DNA from: Ralstonia soli | GTDB taxonomy: Bacteria > Pseudomonadota > Gammaproteobacteria > Burkholderiales > Burkholderiaceae | Assembly (NCBI RefSeq): GCF_023955655.1 | Contig: NZ_JAMXHT010000002.1 | Location: 310,001-374,000, forward strand | Reading direction: 5' to 3' | Length of the DNA: 64,000 nucleotides | In this document: piece by piece, positions 35,384 to 43,770 of the stretch | How positions within the stretch are numbered: position 1 is the stretch's first letter | How the letters are laid out: each line of letters begins with the position of its first letter | Program-made: the position numbers and the translations under genes | The notes under the pieces: model-generated | What the model saw: only the letters and a program-made list of their open reading frames with translations | Told to the model about the DNA's origin: nothing | The model's database searches: none

Positions 35384-36574
35384 TCAGATGTAGCCGGGCA
35401 TCGGCGGCACGCCCAGGAAGACGGAGCCGGCGCCGTCGTACATGCCTTCGCCCAGGAAGGCGTGCTGCGTGACCACCATGGCGTCGCGCAGGTAGCGTTG
35501 CAGTGGGTGGCCGTCGTAAATGGCGGCCGTGCCGGCCAGCAGGTAGGCGGTCTGCACGGCTTCCGCGCCCGCACGTGCTGCCTGCACGGCGGACAGGCGC
35601 AGCAGGCTGGTCTGTTCCGGCGAGACGGCGTCGCCCTTGAGGATCGAATCCCACGCCGCGTCGGTCGCGTCGTAGAAGAACGCGCGTGCGGAGCGCAGCG
35701 TGGCTTCGGCCTTGGCCACCGCAATGCGCAGGTAGGCGCGATCGGCCATCTTGGGGGCACCCGTGATGCCGCTGCGGCCGCCCGCCATGACCGAGACCTC
35801 ATCCAGCGCGGCACGGGCCACGCCCAGATTCACCACCGCCAGCACCTGTGCTGCATAGGCAATCGACGGATACCGATAGAGCGGCTCGTCAATGGAGGGC
35901 GTGCCGCCGCGGACAAACGTCCACTCGTCGGCGACGAAGGCATCTTTGATGCGCAAGTCATGGCTGCCGGTGCCGCGCAGCCCGATGACTTCCCAGTTCT
36001 CGACGATCTCGACCGCTTCGGGTCGGAGCACGGCGGTGAGCGGCTTGCCGCCGTTGCCGGTGCCGATGCCCACGCCGAGCACGTCGGCGCCCTTGCAGCC
36101 GCTAGCGAACTTCCACGTGCCGCTGATGCGCCAGCCGCCGTCGGCCTTCTGGGCCGGCTGGATCGGGAACAGGCCGCCGGCAAAAGCGATATCGGGGCCG
36201 TCCGCATAGAGGCGGGCCAGTGTGTCGCGGGGCAGTGCGGCGAGGTACACGGCGGCGCTGCCGAAGCTCGCCACCCAGCCCGCCGAGCCATCCGCTTCAG
36301 AAATGGTCTCGATCAGGCGCAGGAAGTCGGACGGCGAGCGTGCATCTCCGCCAAAGCAGCGCGGGGTGGCCGCGCGATAGACCCCAATCTGCTTGAGCCG
36401 CGCCACCATGTCTTTCGGCACGTGCCGCTTCGCGTCGAACTCTTCGCGGCGCGCGCGGATTTCTGCCAGCACCTGATTGAACACGTCTGCGGATGTATGG
36501 GAATCAGCGCAAGCAGCCGCGGTAGCGCTGGGGTGGTTGTCTAGGCGGCTTTCCGACACGGCGGAATGCAACAT
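35384..36574 (-). CDS. iacA: acyl-CoA dehydrogenase-like flavoprotein monooxygenase IacA
   Basis: A 396-residue protein of the acyl-CoA dehydrogenase/HpaB-like flavin family (EADGSAGWVASFG, ISGTWKFASGC, the GLRGTGSHDLRIKDAFV segment). In IAA degraders IacA, supplied with reduced flavin by IacG, hydroxylates the indole ring in the first step. ATG 36574 has TTGGAGAC upstream. It is the first gene of the 9.6-kb minus-strand unit and is divergent from the sensor kinase gene. There is no acyl-CoA synthetase nearby, consistent with a free-acid substrate. Confidence 0.87.
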   Translation of the reverse strand: MLHSAVSESRLDNHPSATAAACADSHTSADVFNQVLAEIRARREEFDAKRHVPKDMVARLKQIGVYRAATPRCFGGDARSPSDFLRLIETISEADGSAGWVASFGSAAVYLAALPRDTLARLYADGPDIAFAGGLFPIQPAQKADGGWRISGTWKFASGCKGADVLGVGIGTGNGGKPLTAVLRPEAVEIVENWEVIGLRGTGSHDLRIKDAFVADEWTFVRGGTPSIDEPLYRYPSIAYAAQVLAVVNLGVARAALDEVSVMAGGRSGITGAPKMADRAYLRIAVAKAEATLRSARAFFYDATDAAWDSILKGDAVSPEQTSLLRLSAVQAARAGAEAVQTAYLLAGTAAIYDGHPLQRYLRDAMVVTQHAFLGEGMYDGAGSVFLGVPPMPGYI

Positions 36575-36825
36575 GGCTGTCTCCAAATGGGTGGCTTGGC
36601 CCGGATCAGCAAGCTGGCGCTGATCTGCGCAAATCGTTGAAGCCAGTCTATGGAGGCCCCCGACGCCCAACAATTGGAGCGGGGTGCGCTCTTTCGTGGG
36701 GTTTCCCGGGGCGGGGTAAAGGAATTCCCTATACGGATCGGACCACCGCAGCGGTACGCTGCAGACTTGAACTAGCCGCGCTCGCATGCGCACATGCCTG
36801 GGTGGCGGGACCCGACGAGAATCCC
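36575..36825. promoter_or_regulatory. divergent promoter region iacA / iac sensor kinase
   Basis: A 251-bp non-coding stretch between oppositely oriented genes. It contains the perfect palindrome GGAATTCC at 36721-36728 inside GGGTAAAGGAATTCCCTATA, a plausible site for a LuxR/FixJ-type response regulator. Its minus strand (TAGGGAATTCCTTTA) resembles the site near 41859 at 12 of 15 positions. Core promoters are not obvious. Confidence 0.5.
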
Positions 36826-38328
36826 ATGTACCGGTTTGGACAAGACGACTTCTTTCGCATGGTCGAGGCGTTGACCTTGCGCGTGATCCTTCACGACGCC
36901 GAGACCAAGTCCATCGTGTGGGCGAACCGCGCGGCGCGTGACACGCTTGGCTTCACGCTGGAGGAATTCCCGGCGCTGAAGGCGCCCGACATGACCAGCA
37001 GCGCGGAGAAATACCGGCGCGAGGTCGGGCTGCAATGGCTGGACGAGGCTGCGCGCACCGGCCAGAGCGTGATCGAGTGGTGCTATCGCGCCAAGAACGG
37101 CAACGAGATCCTGTCGGAAGCGATCGCCACCCGTGTCGCGCTGGAGAACCGCGACGTGCTGATGGTGCAGTTCCGGGACATCGCCGCAGAAGAAGCGCTC
37201 AAGCGCGAACTGCGGCGCTCTGAAAGCCGGCTGCGCGAATTCATGCAGGATCTGGCAGAAGGCGTGCTGGTGGTGGATGCAGCCGGCTGCGTGGTCTACG
37301 TGAGCGAATCCGCTTGCCGCATTCTGGAGCGGCCCCAGGCCGACGTGCTGGGCGCATCGTTCGATGTGTTCTGCGAAACTCCGATCACGCCCATCCTGCG
37401 GGAGAACGTGGCGGCGGATCCAGCCCACCGCGGCGCATTCTCCATGCGCTACCGGGTGCGCACGGCCGCCGGCGCCCTGCGCTGGCACCAGGCCACCTCG
37501 CGGTATGTGGAGATCGAAGACGACCTCAGCGGTTACCTGCTGCTGTTTCGCGACATCACCCTGCAGGTGGAAACCGAGTCGCTCGAACGCGAGCGGGAGC
37601 GCGAAATTGAATACCTCGCGCGCTACAACGCAATGGGCGAAATGGCGATGACGATTGCGCACGAGCTCAGCCAGCCACTGGCCGCCACGCGCAACTTCAT
37701 CGAGGGCGCCGCCATGCGGCTGGCGAAGAACCATGCCGACCCGGAGCCCATCCGTTATGGCCTGGAGAGCGCAGCCCGGCAGATCGAGCACGCGTCGGTC
37801 ATCATCAAGAGCATGCGGGAGTACGTCGTCAAGCTGGAGCAGGCCGAGGTCGAGACCGACCTGAACGCCATCGTGGGCGACAGCGTCTACTTCATCTCGC
37901 TCAAGTGTGCTGAGGCCAACGTGCGCCTGGAACTTGCGTTGAGCGACGATCCGTTGCCGATCAGTTGCGAGAAGGTGTTGATCGGGCAGGTGATTCTCAA
38001 CATCGCGTTCAACGGCATCGAAGAGATGGCGGCGTTGCCGGACGAGCGCCGCGTGCTGAGGATCGAGACGTGGCAGTCCGGCGGCAAGGCCATGCTGGCC
38101 GTGCACGACCTTGGCCGTGGCCTGCAACAAGGGACGGACAACCAGCGCATCTTTGGTGGCTTCTTTTCCGGCAAGCCGGGCGGCAACGGCATCGGGCTGG
38201 CGCTGTGCAAGAGCATCGTCTCACGGCACCGTGGCGACATCTGGGCGCAGAATCGCGTGCCGATCGGCACGTCATTCGTGTTCAACCTGCCGCTGCTGTC
38301 CGCCGGCGATGCGGAGGTGTCTCGCTAG
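36826..38328 (+). CDS. PAS-PAS sensor histidine kinase of the iac region
   Basis: A 500-residue kinase with no membrane segments. Two PAS domains (about residues 1-120 and 135-250) are followed by a coiled linker, a HisKA domain with H279 in TIAHELSQPLAATRN, and an HATPase domain with the N-box NIAFNGIEEM and glycine box GGNGIGLALCKSIV. It resembles the FixL/TodS-type soluble sensors. It is paired with the adjacent FixJ-like regulator and divergent from iacA, so it probably senses IAA or an intermediate. Some Burkholderiales iac clusters also carry a two-component pair. The ribosome site for ATG 36826 is weak. Confidence 0.85.
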   Translation: MYRFGQDDFFRMVEALTLRVILHDAETKSIVWANRAARDTLGFTLEEFPALKAPDMTSSAEKYRREVGLQWLDEAARTGQSVIEWCYRAKNGNEILSEAIATRVALENRDVLMVQFRDIAAEEALKRELRRSESRLREFMQDLAEGVLVVDAAGCVVYVSESACRILERPQADVLGASFDVFCETPITPILRENVAADPAHRGAFSMRYRVRTAAGALRWHQATSRYVEIEDDLSGYLLLFRDITLQVETESLEREREREIEYLARYNAMGEMAMTIAHELSQPLAATRNFIEGAAMRLAKNHADPEPIRYGLESAARQIEHASVIIKSMREYVVKLEQAEVETDLNAIVGDSVYFISLKCAEANVRLELALSDDPLPISCEKVLIGQVILNIAFNGIEEMAALPDERRVLRIETWQSGGKAMLAVHDLGRGLQQGTDNQRIFGGFFSGKPGGNGIGLALCKSIVSRHRGDIWAQNRVPIGTSFVFNLPLLSAGDAEVSR

Positions 38329-38391
38329 CGCGTGCCGCCGCGTTCTGAAGCGGCGCTCAACTCAACGCAACTCCCCGCGGCTCCCCGCGGC

Positions 38392-39027
38392 TCAAGTCCA
38401 GTTGCCGGTTGGGGCCTTCTGCCAGACTTCCATGACTTCGCGCACCAGCGTGGCGGTGCTGACGACCCCGAGCTTCTCGCGGATCTTCGTGCGGTGAACG
38501 TCGACGGTCTTCACGCTGATGTGCAGTTCGTCGGCAATGACCTTGCTGGCCTTGCCGTCGAGCACCCGGCACAGGATCTCGCGTTCGCGCTCGGTCAGCC
38601 TGTTGAGCTTCGCGCGGATCTTCTTGCGCTGCTCCTCGCTGTCATGCAGCTGGATGGCCTGCTGCAGCGCGCCCTGAATGCGCTCCAGCATCTGCTGCGG
38701 GTTGTACGGCTTTTCGACAAAGTCGATGGCGCCGTTCTGCAGCGCCTTGACCGACATGGGGATGTCGCCGTGCGCCGATACGAAGATGATCGGCAGCGTC
38801 GCCCCCTGGTTGTTCAGCATCTGCTGGAGCTGAAAGCCGCCGGTCTCGGGCATGCGCACGTCCAGCACGAGACAGGCGGGCCGGTTCGGGTCGTAGGCGG
38901 CGAGAAACTCCTTGGCGCTGGCATAGCTCTCTGCCTGCACCGATACCGTTTCGAGCAGCCATACGAGCGATGCGCGGAGTTCGTTGTCGTCGTCGACGAT
39001 ATAGACGGTGGCGGAGGGGGCGTTCAT
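38392..39027 (-). CDS. FixJ-type response regulator of the iac region
   Basis: A 211-residue protein: receiver domain with DDD near residue 13 and phospho-acceptor D56 (ACLVLDVRMPETGG), then a LuxR-type helix-turn-helix (LTEREREILCRVLDGKASKV, then TVDVHRTKIREKLGV). ATG 39027 is the family start; the upstream frame to 39126 begins with TTG and is unlikely. Although paired with the kinase at 36826, it is encoded convergently on the other strand. It probably activates iac and cat promoters. Confidence 0.87.
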   Translation of the reverse strand: MNAPSATVYIVDDDNELRASLVWLLETVSVQAESYASAKEFLAAYDPNRPACLVLDVRMPETGGFQLQQMLNNQGATLPIIFVSAHGDIPMSVKALQNGAIDFVEKPYNPQQMLERIQGALQQAIQLHDSEEQRKKIRAKLNRLTEREREILCRVLDGKASKVIADELHISVKTVDVHRTKIREKLGVVSTATLVREVMEVWQKAPTGNWT

Positions 39028-39269
39028 GTCTCGGGGGATCTTGTAGGCGTGGCTCGAAGGGGCCGTGCCGCGCGTGACGCAGCGTTGATCGGCTCCCCGG
39101 CTCTGTTGGAGGCAAGCGTACACCAACGATCAAGGCGCCCGCGATAAAGAAAACACGTATTTGCGCTGCCACTTCCCTGCTGATACGGAGAGTCGCCGTC
39201 AATAGCGGAACCTGGAGGGGTGGCCTACGCTTCGTCTCACCGAAGTCGAAACGTATTGAGGACGCCACC

Positions 39270-39767
39270 ATGATCCCCGTGAGCCAGACTGAGTTCCGCC
39301 AGGCTATGGCACATCTGCCCGCAGGCGTGAACATCATCACCACCCAAGGCAGCGCCGGCCGATGCGGCATTACCGCAAGCGCCGTCTGTTCCGTGACGGA
39401 CAGCCCGCCGACGATCCTGGTGTGCGTCAACCGTTCGAGCGCTTCGCACCCGATCTTCGAGCGCAACGGTCGCCTGTGCGTCAATGTGCTGAGCAGCGAA
39501 CAGGAGGAGCTGGCCAAACATTTTGCCGGCATGACCCAGGTGCCGATGGAAGAGCGCTTTGGCTGGGATATCTGGGAAGACGCCGGCGCCGATCAGCCGG
39601 CCCTGCGCGACGCGATCGTCAAGCTCCAGGGCAGAATCTGCGACTTCAAGGAGGTGGGTTCGCACTCCGTGATCTTCGTGCAGCTCGATCGGATTGCCGT
39701 GCGGGAAGACGGCGGCAGCCTGGTGTACTTCAACCGGCACTTTCATGGTGTGCAGCGCGCCGGATGA
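39270..39767 (+). CDS. iacG: flavin reductase IacG
   Basis: A 165-residue flavin reductase-like FMN-binding protein (MAHLPAGVNIITTQG, GITASAVCSVTDSPPTILVCVN, GRLCVNVLS). It supplies reduced flavin to the IacA monooxygenase in the first IAA step. It is separated from iacA-F by the two-component genes and oriented away from them, so it needs its own promoter. A textbook terminator follows. Confidence 0.86.
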   Translation: MIPVSQTEFRQAMAHLPAGVNIITTQGSAGRCGITASAVCSVTDSPPTILVCVNRSSASHPIFERNGRLCVNVLSSEQEELAKHFAGMTQVPMEERFGWDIWEDAGADQPALRDAIVKLQGRICDFKEVGSHSVIFVQLDRIAVREDGGSLVYFNRHFHGVQRAG

Positions 39768-39792
39768 TCTGACGGGTTTCTTTGTCGGTTGC

Positions 39793-39822
39793 AGGGCTCC
39801 TTCGGGAGCCCTCTTTTTTTTT
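39793..39822 (+). terminator. intrinsic terminator after iacG
   Basis: A perfect 8-bp stem (AGGGCTCC / GGAGCCCT) with a TTCG tetraloop, followed by C and nine T residues. It lies 25 bp after the iacG stop. This is the clearest rho-independent terminator in the window. Confidence 0.93.
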
Positions 39823-39876
39823 CTGTGCCTTGCCGACGGCCTGTGCGCGCTGTTCTACATTCTTCGTGACGACAGT

Positions 39877-40998
39877 TCAAGCAGAGACCGACCGAGGTAT
39901 TTGCACCGTGAAGGTCGTCCCTCGCTCGGAGGATTGAACGGTGATCGTCCCATGATGCGCCTGTGCAATGCTTCGGCAGATATAAAGACCCAGCCCCATG
40001 CCGGCGGCGGCACCACTGCGGTCCGGTAGCGTTGCCCGCGTGAGCGGGTCGAACAGCGTTGGGAAGGCGGACTTCGGTATGGGGTTGCCTTCGTTGGACA
40101 CCACGATCGTCATCTGCTCGTGGTCGGCCCGCGCTTCGACCACAATCGGCCCCGCGCCGTAGCGAACGGCGTTGGTCAAGAGATTGACCACCAATTGTCC
40201 GATTCGGCCTCCGTCCCATGTGCCACTGAGTTCGCCGACAAGTCGCAGATCAATCTGTGCGTCCGGATACGATGCGCGCACTTCTTCAATCGCCTCGCTG
40301 CACAGATGCCCCATGTCCTGGGGGGAAAAACTGGTGGGCAATGCATCATCCAGGCGAGTGCGCGTAAAGACGCGCAGATCGTCAATCATCCGTTTCATCT
40401 GCATCGCACTACGCTGCGTGGATTCCACCGCTCTTACGCTGCGTGAAGAGAGGCCCTCGTCGCGCAGGAGCAGCTCTTGTGACGCCAGGATCGCGCCCAG
40501 AGGGGATCTCAGGTCATGCGCGAGCACGCCGGCAAACAGGTCGCGAATGCGCTCCGTTCGATGTGCGTGTTGCCGCACCGACTCTGCGATCATCTGATCG
40601 ACCGCCTCATTGAACCGGATCATCTCCTGGAATGCCGAAGCGTCAGAGTGCGGCGCCTGCTGCCATCGGTGCAGGACACTGGCACGCAGCGCGCGGTATT
40701 CCGCCACCACATCGTTGATTCCGAATCCCTGCGAGAGGCGGTCGTCTGCATGCTCATGGGCCGCTTCATTGAAGCCCGAATCCGACGCGGGGCGGTCGCC
40801 CCAGGATTTGGCGTGCTGCTGTGCAGATGTCTGGCTTTCACGCATGTCTGCGGCGATCCGAAGGAGAAGACCTCGGGCCGAATTGCGCAACTGCGGTTCG
40901 GAAAGATCAACGCGGTCAACGCTCACCTTGCGGGCATAGTCGGTCCAGTCGTCGATCAGCGCGGGCAGGTTTGCCTCGATAAAGTCGGATAGGTTCAT
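39877..40998 (-). CDS. soluble sensor histidine kinase with RsbR-like N-terminus
   Basis: A 373-residue kinase with no membrane segments. The N-terminal about 150 residues (FIEANLPALIDDWTDYAR) resemble RsbR-type sensor domains; the HisKA H-box is VLAHDLRSPLGAILAS, and the HATPase domain has LVVNLLTNAVRYG and GMGLGLYICRSIA. ATG 40998 is preceded by GAGGAAA. No partner regulator is adjacent, so it is an orphan kinase whose target lies elsewhere. Confidence 0.85.
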   Translation of the reverse strand: MNLSDFIEANLPALIDDWTDYARKVSVDRVDLSEPQLRNSARGLLLRIAADMRESQTSAQQHAKSWGDRPASDSGFNEAAHEHADDRLSQGFGINDVVAEYRALRASVLHRWQQAPHSDASAFQEMIRFNEAVDQMIAESVRQHAHRTERIRDLFAGVLAHDLRSPLGAILASQELLLRDEGLSSRSVRAVESTQRSAMQMKRMIDDLRVFTRTRLDDALPTSFSPQDMGHLCSEAIEEVRASYPDAQIDLRLVGELSGTWDGGRIGQLVVNLLTNAVRYGAGPIVVEARADHEQMTIVVSNEGNPIPKSAFPTLFDPLTRATLPDRSGAAAGMGLGLYICRSIAQAHHGTITVQSSERGTTFTVQIPRSVSA

Positions 40999-41110
40999 GG
41001 GTTTCCTCGTGGTTGCGAAAGCCATGTTGAGATGCCGTCTTGCGTGTGGCGCGTCTCATTTATCCACGTTCAGTGGGAAGGGTCAATGCTGTGCCCCGTC
41101 AGCGCGAAAG

Positions 41111-41680
41111 CTATGGGTGGAGCCTTTCGCCATTGTTCAGCATGTCGATAAATTGAGCGATTTTCTTCGCCCGTGTTTCGGCCTTCTTCACGTTCTGGAT
41201 CCTGAATAGGATGGCGTACCGGTTCTGGCTATTCAAGGACGCGAAGAATTGCTTGGCCTTCGGGTTGGCGTCGAGGGCCTGCTGCAGATCATCGGGCACC
41301 GTCGACGTGCTCGCCGATGCATAGGCAGCCTCCCAGCGCCCGTCACGCTTGGCTTGATCGATGGCGCGAAGCCCTGAGGGGCGCATCCTTCCGGCCGCGA
41401 TCAATGCCTCGGCCTTTGCCTTGTTGATCTTGGACCAGATGCTTTTGGCCGTTCTGGGTGTGAATCGCTGCAGCCAGTAGTGCTCGTTTTCCGCCTGCTT
41501 CTGACCATCGATCCACCCGTAGCAAAGGGCGCTTTCAAGCGCCTGCGCATAAGACACCGTGGATTGTTCGGCAGATCGTTTGGCGATGCGGAGCCAAACG
41601 CCGGGCACATCCTCTGCGTTGGCTTCGAGCCAGGCTTCCCAGGCTTCCTGATCGGTGAGCGTGAGTGTTGGACTGTGCAT
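41111..41680 (-). CDS. YdeI/OmpD-associated family protein
   Basis: A 189-residue protein with the YdeI-like pattern: EAWEAWLEANAEDVPGVWLR, ALESALCYGWIDGQKQAENE, and a C-terminal Arg/Lys-rich helix (NVKKAETRAKKIAQFIDML). Family members are linked to bacteriocin or envelope-stress protection, without a known biochemical activity. ATG 41680 gives the family start. It seems unrelated to the surrounding catabolic genes. Confidence 0.8.
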   Translation of the reverse strand: MHSPTLTLTDQEAWEAWLEANAEDVPGVWLRIAKRSAEQSTVSYAQALESALCYGWIDGQKQAENEHYWLQRFTPRTAKSIWSKINKAKAEALIAAGRMRPSGLRAIDQAKRDGRWEAAYASASTSTVPDDLQQALDANPKAKQFFASLNSQNRYAILFRIQNVKKAETRAKKIAQFIDMLNNGERLHP

Positions 41681-41987
41681 CTGCCTGGGCCTGGTGTGAG
41701 GGGTCAGCGGCGCCGGCTGCCGGCTGCCGGAGTGGATGGTAGTGCGGAATCGACGCGTTCGCGAATGCGCTTTGGCAATCCCGGCCGTCGGAGCCGCACT
41801 GCCTTGCCTTCTCACCCGATCACCGTACGGGGGCAGTCGTTTCCATCGGTCGGCCTAAAGGTAATACCTAGAGGGCATGCCCGAACTCAGTAGGCGCGCG
41901 CAAATGCGACCCAATATCGCCAATCGCGCGCGCGGCATACGCTGCGATCACCGATGACACCCATCGCATTCAAACGGAGACAGCGCA
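41681..41987. promoter_or_regulatory. intergenic region upstream of the tautomerase-MFS-catA group
   Basis: A 307-bp stretch without a gene. An 11-bp dyad AGGTAATACCT at 41859-41869 lies about 120 bp before the tautomerase start. Its flanks (minus strand TAGGTATTACCTTTA) match the iacA divergent region at 12 of 15 positions, so it is a candidate site for the same regulator. Nothing else stands out. Confidence 0.5.
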
Positions 41988-42179
41988 ATGCCGGTCATGC
42001 AGATCTACCTGATCGAGGGGCGTACGCCAGCGCAGAAGGAGGCCTTCATTGCCGAAGTCACGCAGGCCGCCGTCGACACCCTTGGCGTTGAAGCAGCATC
42101 GGTCCGGGTGATGTTCCTCGATGTGCCGAAAACCGACTACGCCATCGGGGGAAAGACTGCACTGGCGCTGGGGCGCTGA
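41988..42179 (+). CDS. 4-oxalocrotonate tautomerase-family protein
   Basis: A 63-residue tautomerase: after removal of Met the N-terminal residue is the catalytic Pro-1 (MPVMQIYLIEGRT), followed by AQKEAFIAEVTQAAVDTLG. Length matches the 62-residue 4-OT family. With no meta-cleavage pathway nearby its substrate is uncertain; it may tautomerise an enol intermediate of the IAA or catechol routes. It lies ahead of the MFS carrier and catA in the same direction. Confidence 0.82.
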   Translation: MPVMQIYLIEGRTPAQKEAFIAEVTQAAVDTLGVEAASVRVMFLDVPKTDYAIGGKTALALGR

Positions 42180-42287
42180 CGCCCTCCATCACAACTCACA
42201 CCACGGTCGCCCTTCCAGACGGAGGGGCAGGACAGAGGCAGAGGCCCGCAGCCGATCGTGGCCAACACCGCACCAAGGAGGCATTCC

Positions 42288-43673
42288 ATGAGACAAGAGG
42301 GCGAAGCCGTATTCGACGCGGTCGCATCCACCCCCGCAGCATTGCCATCGGCCGGCGCAACGGCACGAGAGGCCGATGCCGCGCTCGATGAAGCCGTTGT
42401 CAGGAAGATCTATCGACGGCTGGTCGTGCTGCTGTTTGTGCTGTTCGTGTTTTCGTTCCTGGACCGCATCAACATCGGCTTTGCCGGATTGACCATGGGC
42501 AAGGACCTTGGGCTTTCCGCCACCGAGTTCGGGCTGGCCTCCACGGTGTTCTACGGCGTGTACATCCTGTTCGGCGTGCCGAGCAACATCATGCTCGGCA
42601 AGCTGGGGGCGCGTCGTTGGATTGCGGCCATCATGATTGCCTGGGGGTTTGCCTCCACCGCCACGATGTTTGCGCGAGACGCCAACAGTCTCTACGTCTT
42701 GCGCGCCCTGGTCGGCATCACGGAGGCGGGCTTTCTGCCCGGCGTGCTGCTGTACATGACCTTCTGGTTCCCGGCGGCTTACCGCGCGCGTGCCAACGCC
42801 CTGTTCATGATTGCGATGCCGGTGACTTCGGCGTTGGGCGCGATCGTCTCGGGCTACATCCTCAAGCTCAACGGCTTGCACGGCCTGCATGGCTGGCAGT
42901 GGCTGTTCATGCTGGAAGGGCTGCCTTCGGTGCTGCTGGGCGTGGTGGTCTGGGGTTATCTGGATGACACGCCTGACAAGGCGACGTGGCTGACGCAGGC
43001 CGAACGTGGCCGCCTGGCCGCCATGTTGGCGCGGGACGCGGCGCAATCCAAACAAGGTGCCAACGCACCGGCCGAAACCTCGCTGATGCAAGCGCTGTTC
43101 TCGCTGCCCATGCTGCAATTGGCGCTTGCGTATTTCCTGCTGGTCAACACGCTGGGGATGATCAGCACCTGGGTCCCCCAGATCGTGAAGAGCTTCAACG
43201 AGGGCAGCAGCAACCTGGCCATCGGCGTGCTGACCTCCGTGCCGCACGTCTGCACGATCGTCGCGATGCTGGTCTGGGGCCTGCGCTCTGACAAGCACCA
43301 GGAGCGGCGCTGGCACGTGGCGCTGCCCATGGTGTTTGCCGCTGCCGGCTGGGCGCTCACTGCGTTACCCGTGGGGCCGCTCGCCAAGCTGGCTGGCCTG
43401 TGTGCCGCTTCCGCCGGCGCCTATGCGGCGATGACCGTCTTCTGGACCTTGCCCGATCTCGCGCTGCCCGCACGGCACCGTGCAGTCGGCATCGCCATCG
43501 TCAATGCCGCCGGTATTGTCGGCGCCGCGCTCAACGCGGTGGCGATCGGGTATCTGCATGACCTGACCCATAGTTTCACCTCCGGGCTGCTCTATGCCGC
43601 AGCGGTACTGGTGGTGGGTGCGCTCGTGGTGTTGGCGTTCCCAAGGGAGCCCAGCGCCGCACACACGCGGTAG
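42288..43673 (+). CDS. MFS transporter, anion:cation symporter (ACS) type
   Basis: A 461-residue, 12-helix major facilitator. The N-terminal signature LDRINIGFAGLTMGKDLGLS and LFGVPSNIMLGKLGARRWIA marks the ACS family, which carries organic anions such as phthalate, hexuronates and 4-hydroxyphenylacetate. ATG 42288 is fixed by AAGGAGG 6 nt upstream; a GTG at 42258 is less likely. Just upstream of catA, it is a good candidate importer for IAA or a related aromatic acid. Confidence 0.85.
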   Translation: MRQEGEAVFDAVASTPAALPSAGATAREADAALDEAVVRKIYRRLVVLLFVLFVFSFLDRINIGFAGLTMGKDLGLSATEFGLASTVFYGVYILFGVPSNIMLGKLGARRWIAAIMIAWGFASTATMFARDANSLYVLRALVGITEAGFLPGVLLYMTFWFPAAYRARANALFMIAMPVTSALGAIVSGYILKLNGLHGLHGWQWLFMLEGLPSVLLGVVVWGYLDDTPDKATWLTQAERGRLAAMLARDAAQSKQGANAPAETSLMQALFSLPMLQLALAYFLLVNTLGMISTWVPQIVKSFNEGSSNLAIGVLTSVPHVCTIVAMLVWGLRSDKHQERRWHVALPMVFAAAGWALTALPVGPLAKLAGLCAASAGAYAAMTVFWTLPDLALPARHRAVGIAIVNAAGIVGAALNAVAIGYLHDLTHSFTSGLLYAAAVLVVGALVVLAFPREPSAAHTR

Positions 43674-43770
43674 ACAACCGACCTCATTGGAATCCGCATG
43701 GCTGCGCCGCGGCCAGGCATCACAAAGCGTTTGCGGCCCTAAGCTGGGCATCTATTAAGGAGACATCAAA

